NCBI RefSeq assembly: GCF_021869535.1
Contig: NW_026262679.1
Location: 83,263,143 to 83,327,142, forward strand
Length of the DNA: 64,000 bases
Direction: 5' to 3'
From: Mytilus californianus
Lineage: Eukaryota; Mollusca; Bivalvia; Mytilida; Mytilidae
Below, piece by piece: positions 55,215 to 64,000 of the stretch. Both the position numbers and the translations under genes were made by a program. Under the pieces are notes generated by a model. The model was not told where the DNA came from. It worked only from the letters and a program-made list of their open reading frames with translations, and ran no database searches. How positions within the stretch are numbered: the stretch's first letter is position 1; each line of letters starts with the position of its first letter.

Positions 55215-55385
55215 TGGCTACATAATTTACTGGTATTTTTAGTCCGATGTTAGTAATAAAAGTCCACAAATTAATTTTCCTCGGTAAACATGTCAATGTT
55301 CTTAATATTCCTAGGTAAATATGTTCATGTGTCCTTAGTCCTTGGTCTTATTTTCTTAGGAAAATTAATATCATGGACTTTCAAT
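55215..55385. repeat. Foldback repeat with 25-bp arms
   Basis: 'AAAAGTCCACAAATTAATTTTCCT' near 55258 pairs with 'AGGAAAATTAATATCATGGACTTT' at 55359-55382; the loop is about 75 bp. A second 'AAAAGTCCATGG' at 55206 suggests a longer element. Confidence 0.65.
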
Positions 55386-55389
55386 CATG

Positions 55390-56190
55390 TTTATAACTTC
55401 AAATTTAAGTTTCTTTATTTTACTATTGAAAAAACACGAAGTAGGTAGAAAAAAAATCAATGGACAAAACAAGTTGCTTTCTTTAAAAAAAGAAAAACAA
55501 TACGTGAACCTAAAACCGCTGACTGGTCACCAAAAGATTGTTGCTGAATTTTTGTTTCCATTTGAATTGAAATAATTGAATGTGAATAGAAGAAGATAAT
55601 GATGAAGTTCAACTACCTTTATTAAAAATATGTAATAGTGTGTACATTCTTGCACAAGTCAGTTGAAAGTAATGTTGGATAGTTGTGAATAGAAATGTGT
55701 GAATATAGTTTATACACAGCTACTATTTCAATATACATTTTAAAGATCAACTATCTCATTTGTTACTTGGGATTGTACATAATTTTTTCAGACCTATTGC
55801 AAATCCCAGTTTGTGCAAACCGGATGTATAATGCAAATTGCACAAACCAATTACAATACAAATTTAAGCACTCAGTTTGCTTTATAATCTGGATGCATTT
55901 AGATTTATTTTGGTCTCATAAAACATCTCAAATTTGAAGGATTTCCTGATTTTCTTAAATCAATCCATATATTCTACAGGGAAACTTGGTTTTGAAGAAT
56001 ATCTTATTTTCAGAAGTTTTATGAATACATAAACATACTCTTAATTTTTTCTCGCTGCATTAAAGACCCATTGGTGGCCTTCGGCTAGCTGTTGTCTGCT
56101 CTTTGGTCGGGTTGTTGTCTCTTTGACATATTCCCCATTTCCATTCTCAATTTTATCTCAAAAGAACCAATTTAAATAAAAAGACATGTA
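55390..56190. other. Intergenic, non-coding
   Basis: AT-rich sequence with no recognised gene. Bases 56040-56160 carry 'GACCCATTGGTGGCCTTCGG' and 'TTGTCTCTTTGACATATTCC', which looks like another dispersed repeat. Confidence 0.45.
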
Positions 56191-56194
56191 GATA

Positions 56195-56385
56195 TGAAAA
56201 GATACCAGGATAAACATGTTGTACGCCAGACTTGAGTTAAGTCTACAAAGAATCATCAGTGACGCTCGAATAAAAATAGTTAAAAAAAAAAAAAGCCAAA
56301 TAAAGTACGAAGTTAAGTAATCTATTCCTCAGGTAGAAAATCCTTGGCATTTCGAAAATGTCAAAATTTATAAAAGGATAGTTAC
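56195..56385 (+). repeat. Dispersed 'TACGCCAGAC' repeat
   Basis: Diverged copy: 'TACGCCAGACTTGAGTTAAG', 'ATCATCAGTGACGCTCGAAT', 'GTAATCTATTCCTCAGGTAG'. It belongs to the family at 21541-21780. Confidence 0.75.
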
Positions 56386-56399
56386 TCAAAAAAGAAAAC

Positions 56400-57100
56400 A
56401 AAAGAGAAACAGCTAGAGGTCAGAATACCGTAAGCAATGATGAGCGTGTTTGAAAATCACATGTCAAGCTCTTACTACCGCGTCCAGAATTTAAATCAGA
56501 AAAGCGAAAATTCGCATTCGCGAGAAAAAATTAATATTTATGCCTGAACGTGGTATTTTTGCGCAAGAAATAGTAAATAGAAAGCATATGCACTGATACT
56601 CTGGATAAGAATACGCATTTGCGTCATCACATATTTTAATTTAATACATGTAGTTCAATTCGGATGTCAAACTACCTACCTCAAGTATTTTGACTCCGGA
56701 TTCATTGACATCTTATCCGGAATTTTTGTGAACGCAAACTAAAGTGCGTATGAACAGGGTGTATAATGTTAATGAATCAAGACGTGTACATGTAGTATAG
56801 CTGGTCAACACACAATGAATACAATTTTCAAAACCGTATCATAGTACAAATATTTAGATGCTATAAGGTTGAACTAATGTTTCTCGATGTTTACAAGTAA
56901 TTCATACACATAACTATTTGAAAACTAATGACCCGTTGTTATATTTCATTTATAGATATAAAAAAAACTTAACAGGTATATTAAGTTCTTCAGAAAAAAA
57001 TTGCATTGCATCACATATAATGACCGGATCGAGTTATGTGCTACTGTGATCAGTTACCACTGTTGGTTTATTAATTGTGTTTTTGTGAAGGTTTTGAAAT
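56400..57100. other. Intergenic, non-coding
   Basis: No coding frame or clear repeat is visible apart from simple AT-rich sequence. Confidence 0.45.
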
Positions 57101-57109
57101 TGATGAACT

Positions 57110-57310
57110 AAGACGTATATTTCCAGGATCTGCTTACCCTCCGGGCCTCCTGAGATACTCCCCCAAACAAAACCGATTTTTGGTTGGGTTCCTGTTGCTC
57201 AGTCTTTATTTCTACATTGCGTTTTGTAAACTTGTTCGTCTTTTGGTCGATTTTCGGTGGTTTTTTTTTGCCTTGACATTATCAATTCGTTCATCATCCG
57301 CCTCTCTTTT
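57110..57310 (+). repeat. Retroelement tail remnant
   Basis: Shares 'AGGATCTGCTTACCCTCCGG' and the following hydrophobic-coding stretch with 20500-20700, so it is a lone tail of the same retroelement. The 83-codon frame here is a translation of this tail. Confidence 0.65.
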
Positions 57311-57942
57311 TGATATAGACCTATAAATAGTTGGATATCGTCCACCAAACTCAAAATGTAGAAACATTACATGAGCAGCAACACAGTACAAAAGATGAAG
57401 GCTAGATGAAGTTTGAAGATTGAGAGAAAACCCTATAGTACAGAGTGTGCAAAAACTGACAGGTGTAGTCGCACGTTCCAAATCACAGACTACCACCGAA
57501 TCATTTCAACATATACATTCATATGGAAAGAATAAGTGATCCTCTTCTCGCCGACTTGTTACTTTATTCGTAAGACAAAAAACTTCATACAGGGGCTTCT
57601 CAGGAAACATAAAAAGAACCGAATCTTATACTTTAACTTCCTGTTTAACTATAAGTAATCTAACTCAATAATTCTAAGGTTTGTGAATATATAAATATAA
57701 AGGATACCATATATACAGTTAAATCTGCTCTCTACACTGCAATACCCTTTCACATTGTTCATGCGTCCTAACCCAGAAACCTTGTCAGTCAAGTTATCAT
57801 ATTTTGATAGTTACTTTCTGAAGTTTGTGCCAAAAAGAGATCACTGATAAAAATTCTGTTACATATGTTAATAACTCATCTATACTTGCGCGATTAAATT
57901 CTTGACATATATACTGTAGATACCTGACTTATATTAATAAGA

Positions 57943-58240
57943 ATATGTGGTATGATTGCCAATGAGGCAACTACTGTGGATTCATTTATTTTCGTGGGTA
58001 CCAATTTTCGTGGATTGAGGAAACTTTGTATTTTCGTGAATATTTGATTTCGTGGTTTTATTAAGGTCTGCATACAAGCCTAGAGAATATTTGTATTTCG
58101 TTGAATATTTAAATTCGTGGTTCACCTGTAACCACGAAATCAACGAAAATTGGTATCCCACGAATAATAATGAATCCACAGTATCCACAAGAGACCAAAT
58201 GACACAGAAATTAACAACTACAGGTTGCTTATTTTTGCAG
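57943..58240 (+). repeat. 'GCCAATGAGAC' repeat interrupted by a MITE
   Basis: The host repeat reads 'TGTGGTATGATTGCCAATGA' up to 57973 and resumes 'TCCACAAGAGACCAAATGAC' at 58184. Elsewhere the two parts are contiguous. Confidence 0.9.
57974..58181. mobile_element. 208-bp MITE with TA target duplication
   Basis: The ends are CTGTGGATTCATTTATTTTC and its complement in 'TGAATCCACAG'. The flanks are TA at 57972-57973 and TA at 58182-58183, while intact copies of the host repeat have a single TA there. TA duplication suits a Tc1/mariner-like mobiliser (inference). This is the best-preserved of five copies in the window. Confidence 0.92.
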
Positions 58241-58290
58241 GTTCGTTGCTGTATGAGACGACTTCGAAACATATATATTCAAGAAAACTT

Positions 58291-58633
58291 TTATTGTGTT
58301 CTACAAATCTTTTCAAAGTTACAATCATCGAGAAATTTATAGGCCTGTTTGAACTCCTGATAAAGGCACACTTTACTGCCACATGCAGGAATGTCAACTG
58401 CGTCTTCATTCACAAACATTTTTACGACAAAATTCCCGCTAACTTCACACTTGTAAAGGCCAGTACCTAAATTTGCTGAGAATGGACATGTCCTGCTAAC
58501 CCGAAATCGGCGACTTTTGTTTGCTTCATAATTGTTAGCTAAAAGTTTATTAGAGTCTTTGAATAATCCAAATGCTGTATAAACAGGGAGAAGTGTGTAA
58601 GAATGCGCAAATTGGATATCAGCTACTGTAGTC
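58291..58633 (-). CDS. MINPP1: MINPP1-like exon 4 (stop codon)
   Basis: Encodes TTVADIQFAHSYTLLPVYTA, the altered HAE region, then a conserved FGLFKD and a cysteine-rich end with six cysteines, to TAA at 58293-58291. Acceptor TTTACAG. Confidence 0.93.
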
Positions 58634-61600
58634 CTGTAAAGAAAATAACAAAAATATAGACGTATGGCTAAGATTTTACATGAATAATCACTCCTATTTT
58701 CACATCTTTTGTTAATTATTGTGCTAAAAGTGTTGATTTGTTTTTACTAATATTATTTTAGAACATTTCTTCTGACTTTTAAACCGAGTTGCGACAAAGA
58801 AATATTTTCAAAGCCTTCTGGGGTCATAAAACTTTGCTCAGTGCTCGGAGCACAAAAATCGTGCTCGAAACATGAAATCCAGCCTTTTGCTTGGTTGATT
58901 TTGGAGTATGAGTACAAGACACCCTATTGATCTTGGGATTCGTTAATCAAAGGTCAATGTCATAGCGGCTATTAATAGATTGAAATTGAGGCAACAATTT
59001 TGTTTTCAGATGTTATCTTTTGTACCATATTTCATTTTGTTAACCAAGCTTAGTTCGATAAGGCCCAATGAGATGGAGAGACTCCTATTGATTTACAGAT
59101 CATAGTTTATAGTACAAATACGCAGCAGCTATTCAGAGACTGACATTTTGGTAATTTTTGGTTATTACCAAACTTGGTTCGATAATGCGCCACTGGATGA
59201 TTCCTATTCGTTTTGAGATCAATAGGTTAAAAAACAAGCCCAAACAAGCTATTGATAGAATGAAATTTATGCTAATTTTTGGTTTCGTCAATTTGTCTTT
59301 TGAACCATATTTTTGACGACCCCAACCATTTGACGTAAGTTATCAACAGATGGTGCTTCTGTAATTTTCTAACATGTTGTTAAACTTCCTTTCACGTAGG
59401 TAATATTGGTTTAACACGGCTGCATAATGATTGATTGTAAGTGATTGGTTGACTGTTGTTTGAATCCAGTGGCAAGTATTTTATATGAATGAAAAGATAT
59501 GTGGGGTAAGTGCTATTGAGATAGCAATTCATCGACAAAAAAAAAACGAGACACCCGGAGATCAACACAAAATGTTTATCAATAGGCAGGACATGTATAT
59601 ACAATTAAGTGTCAAACTCGAAATCTTCCAGAACCGGAAACATTGTGAATATATTTAATAAAGACTATCCGTCTGAGATCTTCCATCATGCATGTTAGAA
59701 CTAAGATATATTTTGGCAGTAAATTAATTAAACAGGTGTTCATAGTAGATAGAACCAGAGGAAGTGACGGGAATTTTACTGCTAATGGAAAACAAAGGGA
59801 ATGGTGTTTATGGAGGGAACCTGGATATAACAGGCCACCTACGAAAACCCACAGGGTTCGTGTAGGAGAGGAAAAGTTGTTGAATATATAATTCAAAGAC
59901 AACACGTGGAACCTAAAATTTAGCAAAAATTTCATTCTATCAATAGCTGTTGTGACCTTAAGACCCCAAAATGAATAAGCACCTTTCTCACCAAATGGAA
60001 CATTATCGTACCAAGGACATACACAACAATAATTACATTGAATTATCGTTTTAACATGCATGATTGTAGTGTCAGACTTTTAAACTCAGTTTTAAAGATT
60101 TTTTTCTCAATGTGTTAAAAAAGGGCTCCACAACTTTATACTTTCCTACTCACTCATTTTGATTTGCGATGGTGTCATCAAATCGTTTGAACATGTGACT
60201 AGTAAAAGGACAGGTCATTTGCCAGTTTATTGCGTAACCAAAACCTCTCTGCCAGTAGTGCTGTAAAGTAAACAAGCATAAATAATATCACGAAATATGA
60301 TAATATTTTTTAGTTTGCTTGACGTTTTTGTTTTTACATTAGATTTTCTCCCTTAATAAACATCGGATGTCCGAGTTATTCAGACACAAGACTATTTTTT
60401 AAACAGCACGTCTCCTTATGCATGCTATGTAAAAACTAAAAATAAAACCTTAAGAACTTGCACATCATATTTGGTTAAACAGTTGACAAGGCGCAAATTT
60501 TACTACAAAGGGCATTGTGACAAATGATAAATCACTCAGTTAGTCATAGATCACGGATATATCAAACTGCTGACGAGAATATGGGTACTTGGGGACAGGA
60601 CAAATTTATTTAGCCATCACTCTTTATTCCAAAATCCGTTATTTGTTTGTTTTCTATTAATTTCAATTATTTTCGCGTTTTTCTGTATTATATGAACATA
60701 AATATACTAGAAATAACTTGTATTTGCTATTTAATATCAATTCCAATTTTACTATAGAGAGAGAAGCTCTATATAATATATCAGTGACCGCTGTGGATAG
60801 TAAACTAAAGTTATAATAATTGAAAGTAATAGAAAACAAAAAATAACGGATTTTGGAAAAAAGGGAAGATCTAAAAAAAATGTCCTGTCCTCAAGTACCT
60901 ATGGACGAAAAAAGGCACTTGTGAAATGCATGACGGGTACGTTTGTCCCGTTGAAAAACGTTATTTGACTATTTTCTCAAAGAGTTGTGAATGATTTTTT
61001 TTTATCTTAGATAACACATTTTAGGACATCCTTTATCTGGGATAGAAGCTGAAGGAAATATCATTCATTCCAAAGTTTAAAAAAATTCACTATCTTACCG
61101 ATAAATCAAATAGGTAGTCTAACACGTTAAGATCATCCAAAGTGAAAAAGCTGCACCAGTCTGATTTGTTAAACATTCCAAGTTCAAAGGCACAAATCTG
61201 ATGCATGGTGATGACTTGTTCTGAAATGATAAACATTCTAGTCACCATGTATTGACAGAAAATATATTTCTAAAATTTTAAATCTGAAAAAGTTACACAA
61301 ACAAGAACTAAATAAACGTCTAGATATCACATGTAAATAACTAAGTGAAAAATAAATGCATACAACAAATCAAGTAAATAAGATGAAGAACTTGTCTAAA
61401 ACATATGTTGATATCTGTTGCGACGACAGGTTGTGGTTCTTCCTTGCACGATTGTTTTTTATAATTATTTTTTGTTTTGCTTTTATCTTTAGGTCTGTCT
61501 CTTCTTCTATTGTGAGAATTTTCTACCGCAGGAATAGATTACCATAGCTGTATTTGGCAAAACCTTTCGCAATTTTGAGTCCTTAATGCTCTTCAACTTC

Positions 61601-62629
61601 GTACTTTATTTGGCCTTTTTAACTTGTTTTATTCGAATGTCCCTGATGAGTCGTTTGTAGACGAAACGCTCGTTTGGTGTACAAATGTTTATATAAAAAT
61701 AAGGAGATGTGGTATCATTGCCGACAATGAGAAAAACTCATACCGTATAGTCGGCTTTAAAAGCCTCCGACATGAAGCCTGTTATTTATTATGAGTTTCT
61801 AATAAATATATTGATTTTTGCCAACACGATTTACATCAGTATTTTTCATTTCTTTGCCGATATACCTAAATTATAAACTTTCGACCTAATTTCAGTGGGA
61901 AAGCATAAAGTAAGTACCTGCGTTTAAGTTTGCCATCCCGAGTAGTGTCTTTATCTTATCAACAACTGTTTTCATCTGTATTCCACCAACAAATAAATCA
62001 TATTCTACATTTGATTTATCGCTGTACGTTCTATATTTCTTACATTTTGAATAAAAACGGAGTCTTGAATCGTCCACCGCTGGATTTGGTCTAGATGCAT
62101 CAGCTAGTAACGTTTCATTCAAACTTTTGTAGAACGCAACAAAACTTTGCCGAGTAACTTCCTTGCTTGTTATGGTATAATCTATTAGGTTAGTTTTCCC
62201 TTCAAATAACTGTTTGAATTTTTTTCCGAATGTTCTGCCTAGAGCTGTCGCTTCTTCGGTTCCTAGTGCGGACATGGAATATGCATGTTCTTCTGCAAAC
62301 GGGATTATCCATGTCTTCAAGAATCTGTGTTTCTTAACTACATCCGGGTCACTCTTGATCATATTATGCAAATTTTCCATCCTTCGTATCCAGTAAAGTG
62401 ATGGATACCTGGCAACATGTCTCATCAGCAGATTTAAATTTACAATCTGACATACTTCCCCATTGTACATGACAGTACTTTCATCGGTTACTGTTTCATT
62501 GCTGTATATGTCTTTTGCCCATAAATATGTTGTCATTGCATTGAATACTGGTTTCATGAAATTAGTCCCACACTCAAGATCTACTACAAGAGTTGCCAAA
62601 ACTACGATTAACAAAATAGAAGATATCAT
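58291..62629 (-). CDS. MINPP1: Secreted MINPP1-like histidine acid phosphatase, four exons
   Basis: Multiple inositol polyphosphate phosphatase family of the histidine phosphatase superfamily; members remove phosphates from inositol polyphosphates in the ER or outside the cell. CDS exons: 62629-61918, 61220-61099, 60260-60154, 58633-58291; 1284 bases, 427 residues (human MINPP1 487). The N-terminus MISSILLIVVLATLVVDLEC is a signal peptide. The nucleophile motif is RHVARYP (R70, H71, R74), with V for the usual G. The second arginine region is TSKEVTRQS (R160). The proton-donor motif HAE is HSY (H324, S325, Y326), so the glutamate is lost. There is no KDEL-type end (CRTQ), unlike human SDEL, so it is probably secreted. 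AATAAA overlaps the stop codon. All splice sites are GT-AG and all phases agree. Confidence 0.93.
58640..60150. other. Intron 3 of the MINPP1-like gene
   Basis: No coding sequence. A tandem theme of 'TGGTTCGATAA.GC' and 'GAACCATATTT' segments (about 58980-59310) looks like a diverged repeat. Bases 59440-59480 carry the 'GCCAC/CAGTGG' repeat fragment. The 149-codon minus frame 59612-60061 shows no family match and overlaps a dispersed repeat ('GGCCACCTACGAAAACCC'). Confidence 0.5.
60154..60260 (-). CDS. MINPP1: MINPP1-like exon 3
   Basis: Encodes HYWQRGFGYAINWQMTCPFT and SHMFKRFDDTIANQN, matching the YWKRGYGY block of the family. The donor is the consensus GTGAGT at 60153; a second GT four bases further is less likely because it breaks the phase. 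Confidence 0.92.
60265..61095. other. Intron 2 of the MINPP1-like gene, foldback
   Basis: 'GGTACTTGGGGACAGGACA' near 60586 and 'TCCAAAATCCGTTATTTGTT' near 60630 are complementary to 'AACGGATTTTGGA' near 60846 and 'TGTCCTGTCCTCAAGTACC' near 60882. This is a ~315-bp element with ~60-bp inverted ends (about 60583-60900). Confidence 0.7.
61099..61220 (-). CDS. MINPP1: MINPP1-like exon 2
   Basis: Encodes EQVITMHQICAFELGMFNKS, DWCSFFTLDDLNVLDYL and FDLS, matching the CSFDLA...WCDVF region of the family. 122 bases, acceptor TTTCAG, donor GTAAGA. Confidence 0.92.
61490..61690 (-). repeat. Dispersed 'GCGTTTCGTCTAC' repeat, intron 1
   Basis: Reverse-orientation copy with 'CGCAGGAATAGATTACC', 'TCCCTGATGAGTCGTTTG' and 'GACGAAACGCTCGTTTGG'. 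A 'GCCAATGAGAC' family fragment follows at 61695-61780. Confidence 0.8.
61918..62629 (-). CDS. MINPP1: MINPP1-like exon 1
   Basis: Encodes residues 1-237: the signal peptide, RHVARYP at 70-76, possible N-glycosylation sites NET at 44 and 171, and the RFYSKCKKY segment. It ends with one base before the GTACTT donor. Confidence 0.94.
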
Positions 62630-62639
62630 TGTCTTACTA

Positions 62640-63775
62640 TCCTTGAACCAAAGAAAGTATGTAAAACTGTGTTAACGACGTATTTCGGTGTTATAATATG
62701 ACAAGGTAAAGTACGGACAAGAGTCATTAATAAGATTTCTGTTTTTAAAATTTATTATTTATTATTCAACATGTAACTGAGTGTTTGTTTTTTATTGCTT
62801 GTTCTTTTATATAACTATAACGTTGTACCTATTTAAAAGGAATGTGTCTTATACATATTTTATGTATATGTCGTCATGCTTATCATTCTTAATACAATTA
62901 CACACACATTTGATTTCCATAAGTTATGTACTTAGTACTCCCATTACATCCAATTTGTCTTACGTACATCATTTCCTTAGACGTTTTTACTTAATCAAAG
63001 TACTGAAGTACTGAACATCGGATGACTGCAAGTTCTTGTGAATGGTCACAAGCACTTGTCTCAGAAAAAAAATCACATCTCTATACCTGAAAGTGAGGTT
63101 AATGTACAGATTTAATTTTTTTTTTCTTAGACAAGTTCGTGCGTGGATGATAAATAAATGACAGGGAATTCAACCTCACCGTAATAAATATGATATTGAA
63201 GTGATACAAATCAGTATAATCTGGTTTGTTGTTATATATTATTTGCACTCGATAATGTCCGCGTATTTATCGTGTGTATAGATCGGTTACAATCCCAACA
63301 CGAAAATGACGTAATGGAAATCTAGGCGACAGCAATACACCGGAATGCCCTCACGGTCATCCGATGTAAAAATCAATTGATTAACAATATCTGACTTTTC
63401 ACCAGACAGTAGGTATATTTCTGTAGTTTAAAGACAAAAAATGGTAAAAATTACAACATTTGGTCTACTTTGTATTAAAATAAATATTGAAAAGAATTCT
63501 TGCGGTTTCGTTATTCCGAGTTTTTGAAAATATATAACGAAAGCATGCTCCCATATTTGAAATCCTTATGGCTAAATTCTATATAAATGACATTAAAATT
63601 AATGTTTATACTTTATTTATAAAATACGTTGACCAATTTGCATTCCCGAGCTCTCTATCCGTTATATTTCAAACGCAGTTCTGTGACCATCGAACTTTCT
63701 GGTTTTTTTCCCGAACATCACAAGGCCGTACTGGAACGATTCATAATTGTTTAAGACCTTGACAAAAAGTATTAG
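62640..63775. other. Upstream flank of the MINPP1-like gene
   Basis: It probably contains the promoter and 5' UTR of the minus-strand gene, but I can mark no specific motif. The frames 62781-63014 and 63568-63762 are AT-rich or repeat-like and match no family I know. Confidence 0.4.
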
Positions 63776-63777
63776 AA

Positions 63778-64000
63778 TATAAAAATAAGAAGATGTGGTA
63801 TGATTGCCAATGAGACAACTCTCAACAAGAGACCAAATGACACAGAAATTAACAACTATAGGTCACCGTACGGCTTCAACAAAGAGCAAAACCCATACCG
63901 CATAGTCAGCTATAAAAGGCCCCGAAATGACAAATGTAAAACAATTCAAACGAGAAAACTAACGGCCTAATTTATGTACAAAATAATGAACATAAAACCG
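63778..64000 (+). repeat. Dispersed 'GCCAATGAGAC' repeat, runs off the window
   Basis: The cleanest copy in the window: 'AGATGTGGTATGATTGCCAA', 'CAAGAGACCAAATGACACAG', 'AACAACTATAGGTCACCGTA', 'GTCAGCTATAAAAGGCCCCG'. It is cut by the window edge and can serve as the reference for the other copies. Confidence 0.9.

Noticed and set aside
59612-60061. 149-codon minus-strand frame in intron 3 of the phosphatase
   Set aside because: No family match, lies between verified exons whose phases join without it, and overlaps a dispersed repeat.
62781-63014. 77-codon frame upstream of the phosphatase
   Set aside because: Opposite strand to the gene, AT-rich, no recognisable features.

Overview
This is a eukaryotic, AT-rich, intron-rich and repeat-laden window, almost certainly from a marine bivalve of the mussel type (Mytilus or a close relative). 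The evidence is two multi-exon animal genes with GT-AG introns, and several dispersed repeats that I associate with mussel genomes, such as the 'GCGCGTTTCGTCTAC' and 'GGTATGATTGCCAATGAGAC' families. I see no bacterial operons, rRNA or CRISPR. Nearly all the long open frames lie in repeats. Two real protein-coding genes can be assembled, both on the minus strand.

Gene 1 (29286-49849, minus) is a complete nine-exon sorbitol dehydrogenase, 1050 coding bases and 349 residues. Every junction has a GT donor, an AG acceptor and a matching phase. It keeps the catalytic zinc ligands and also carries a four-cysteine structural-zinc motif that human sorbitol dehydrogenase lacks. Gene 2 (58291-62629, minus) is a complete four-exon secreted histidine acid phosphatase of the multiple inositol polyphosphate phosphatase (MINPP1) family, 1284 coding bases and 427 residues. 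Its nucleophile motif is present (RHVARYP), but the proton-donor tripeptide HAE reads HSY, so it may be a pseudoenzyme or have altered chemistry.

Layout: 1-6.65 kb is repeats, including a 2.98 kb terminal-inverted-repeat element (3248-6230) sitting in one of two tandem copies of a ~0.5 kb sequence; the other copy preserves the empty site. 7.4-16 kb is an old degenerate duplication array carrying reverse-transcriptase remnants. 16.5-27.4 kb holds a direct segmental duplication (16.48-19.33 and 25.73-27.41 kb), more reverse-transcriptase debris, and a 2.6 kb element with a 160-bp tandem core. 29-50 kb is the sorbitol dehydrogenase gene; its introns carry a 22-bp minisatellite of about 41 copies and at least ten non-autonomous elements, some nested three deep. 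50-58 kb is intergenic, with a broken LINE and a cluster of three palindromic foldback sequences. 58-62.6 kb is the phosphatase gene. 62.7-64 kb is non-coding and ends in a dispersed repeat.

The two genes have no evident functional link beyond being neighbours on the same strand. I did not find a clear new multi-gene system. The most interesting signals are the altered active site of the phosphatase, the structural-zinc motif of the dehydrogenase, the datable nested insertions with empty sites, and several unrelated element families that share a ~160-bp tandem-core period.
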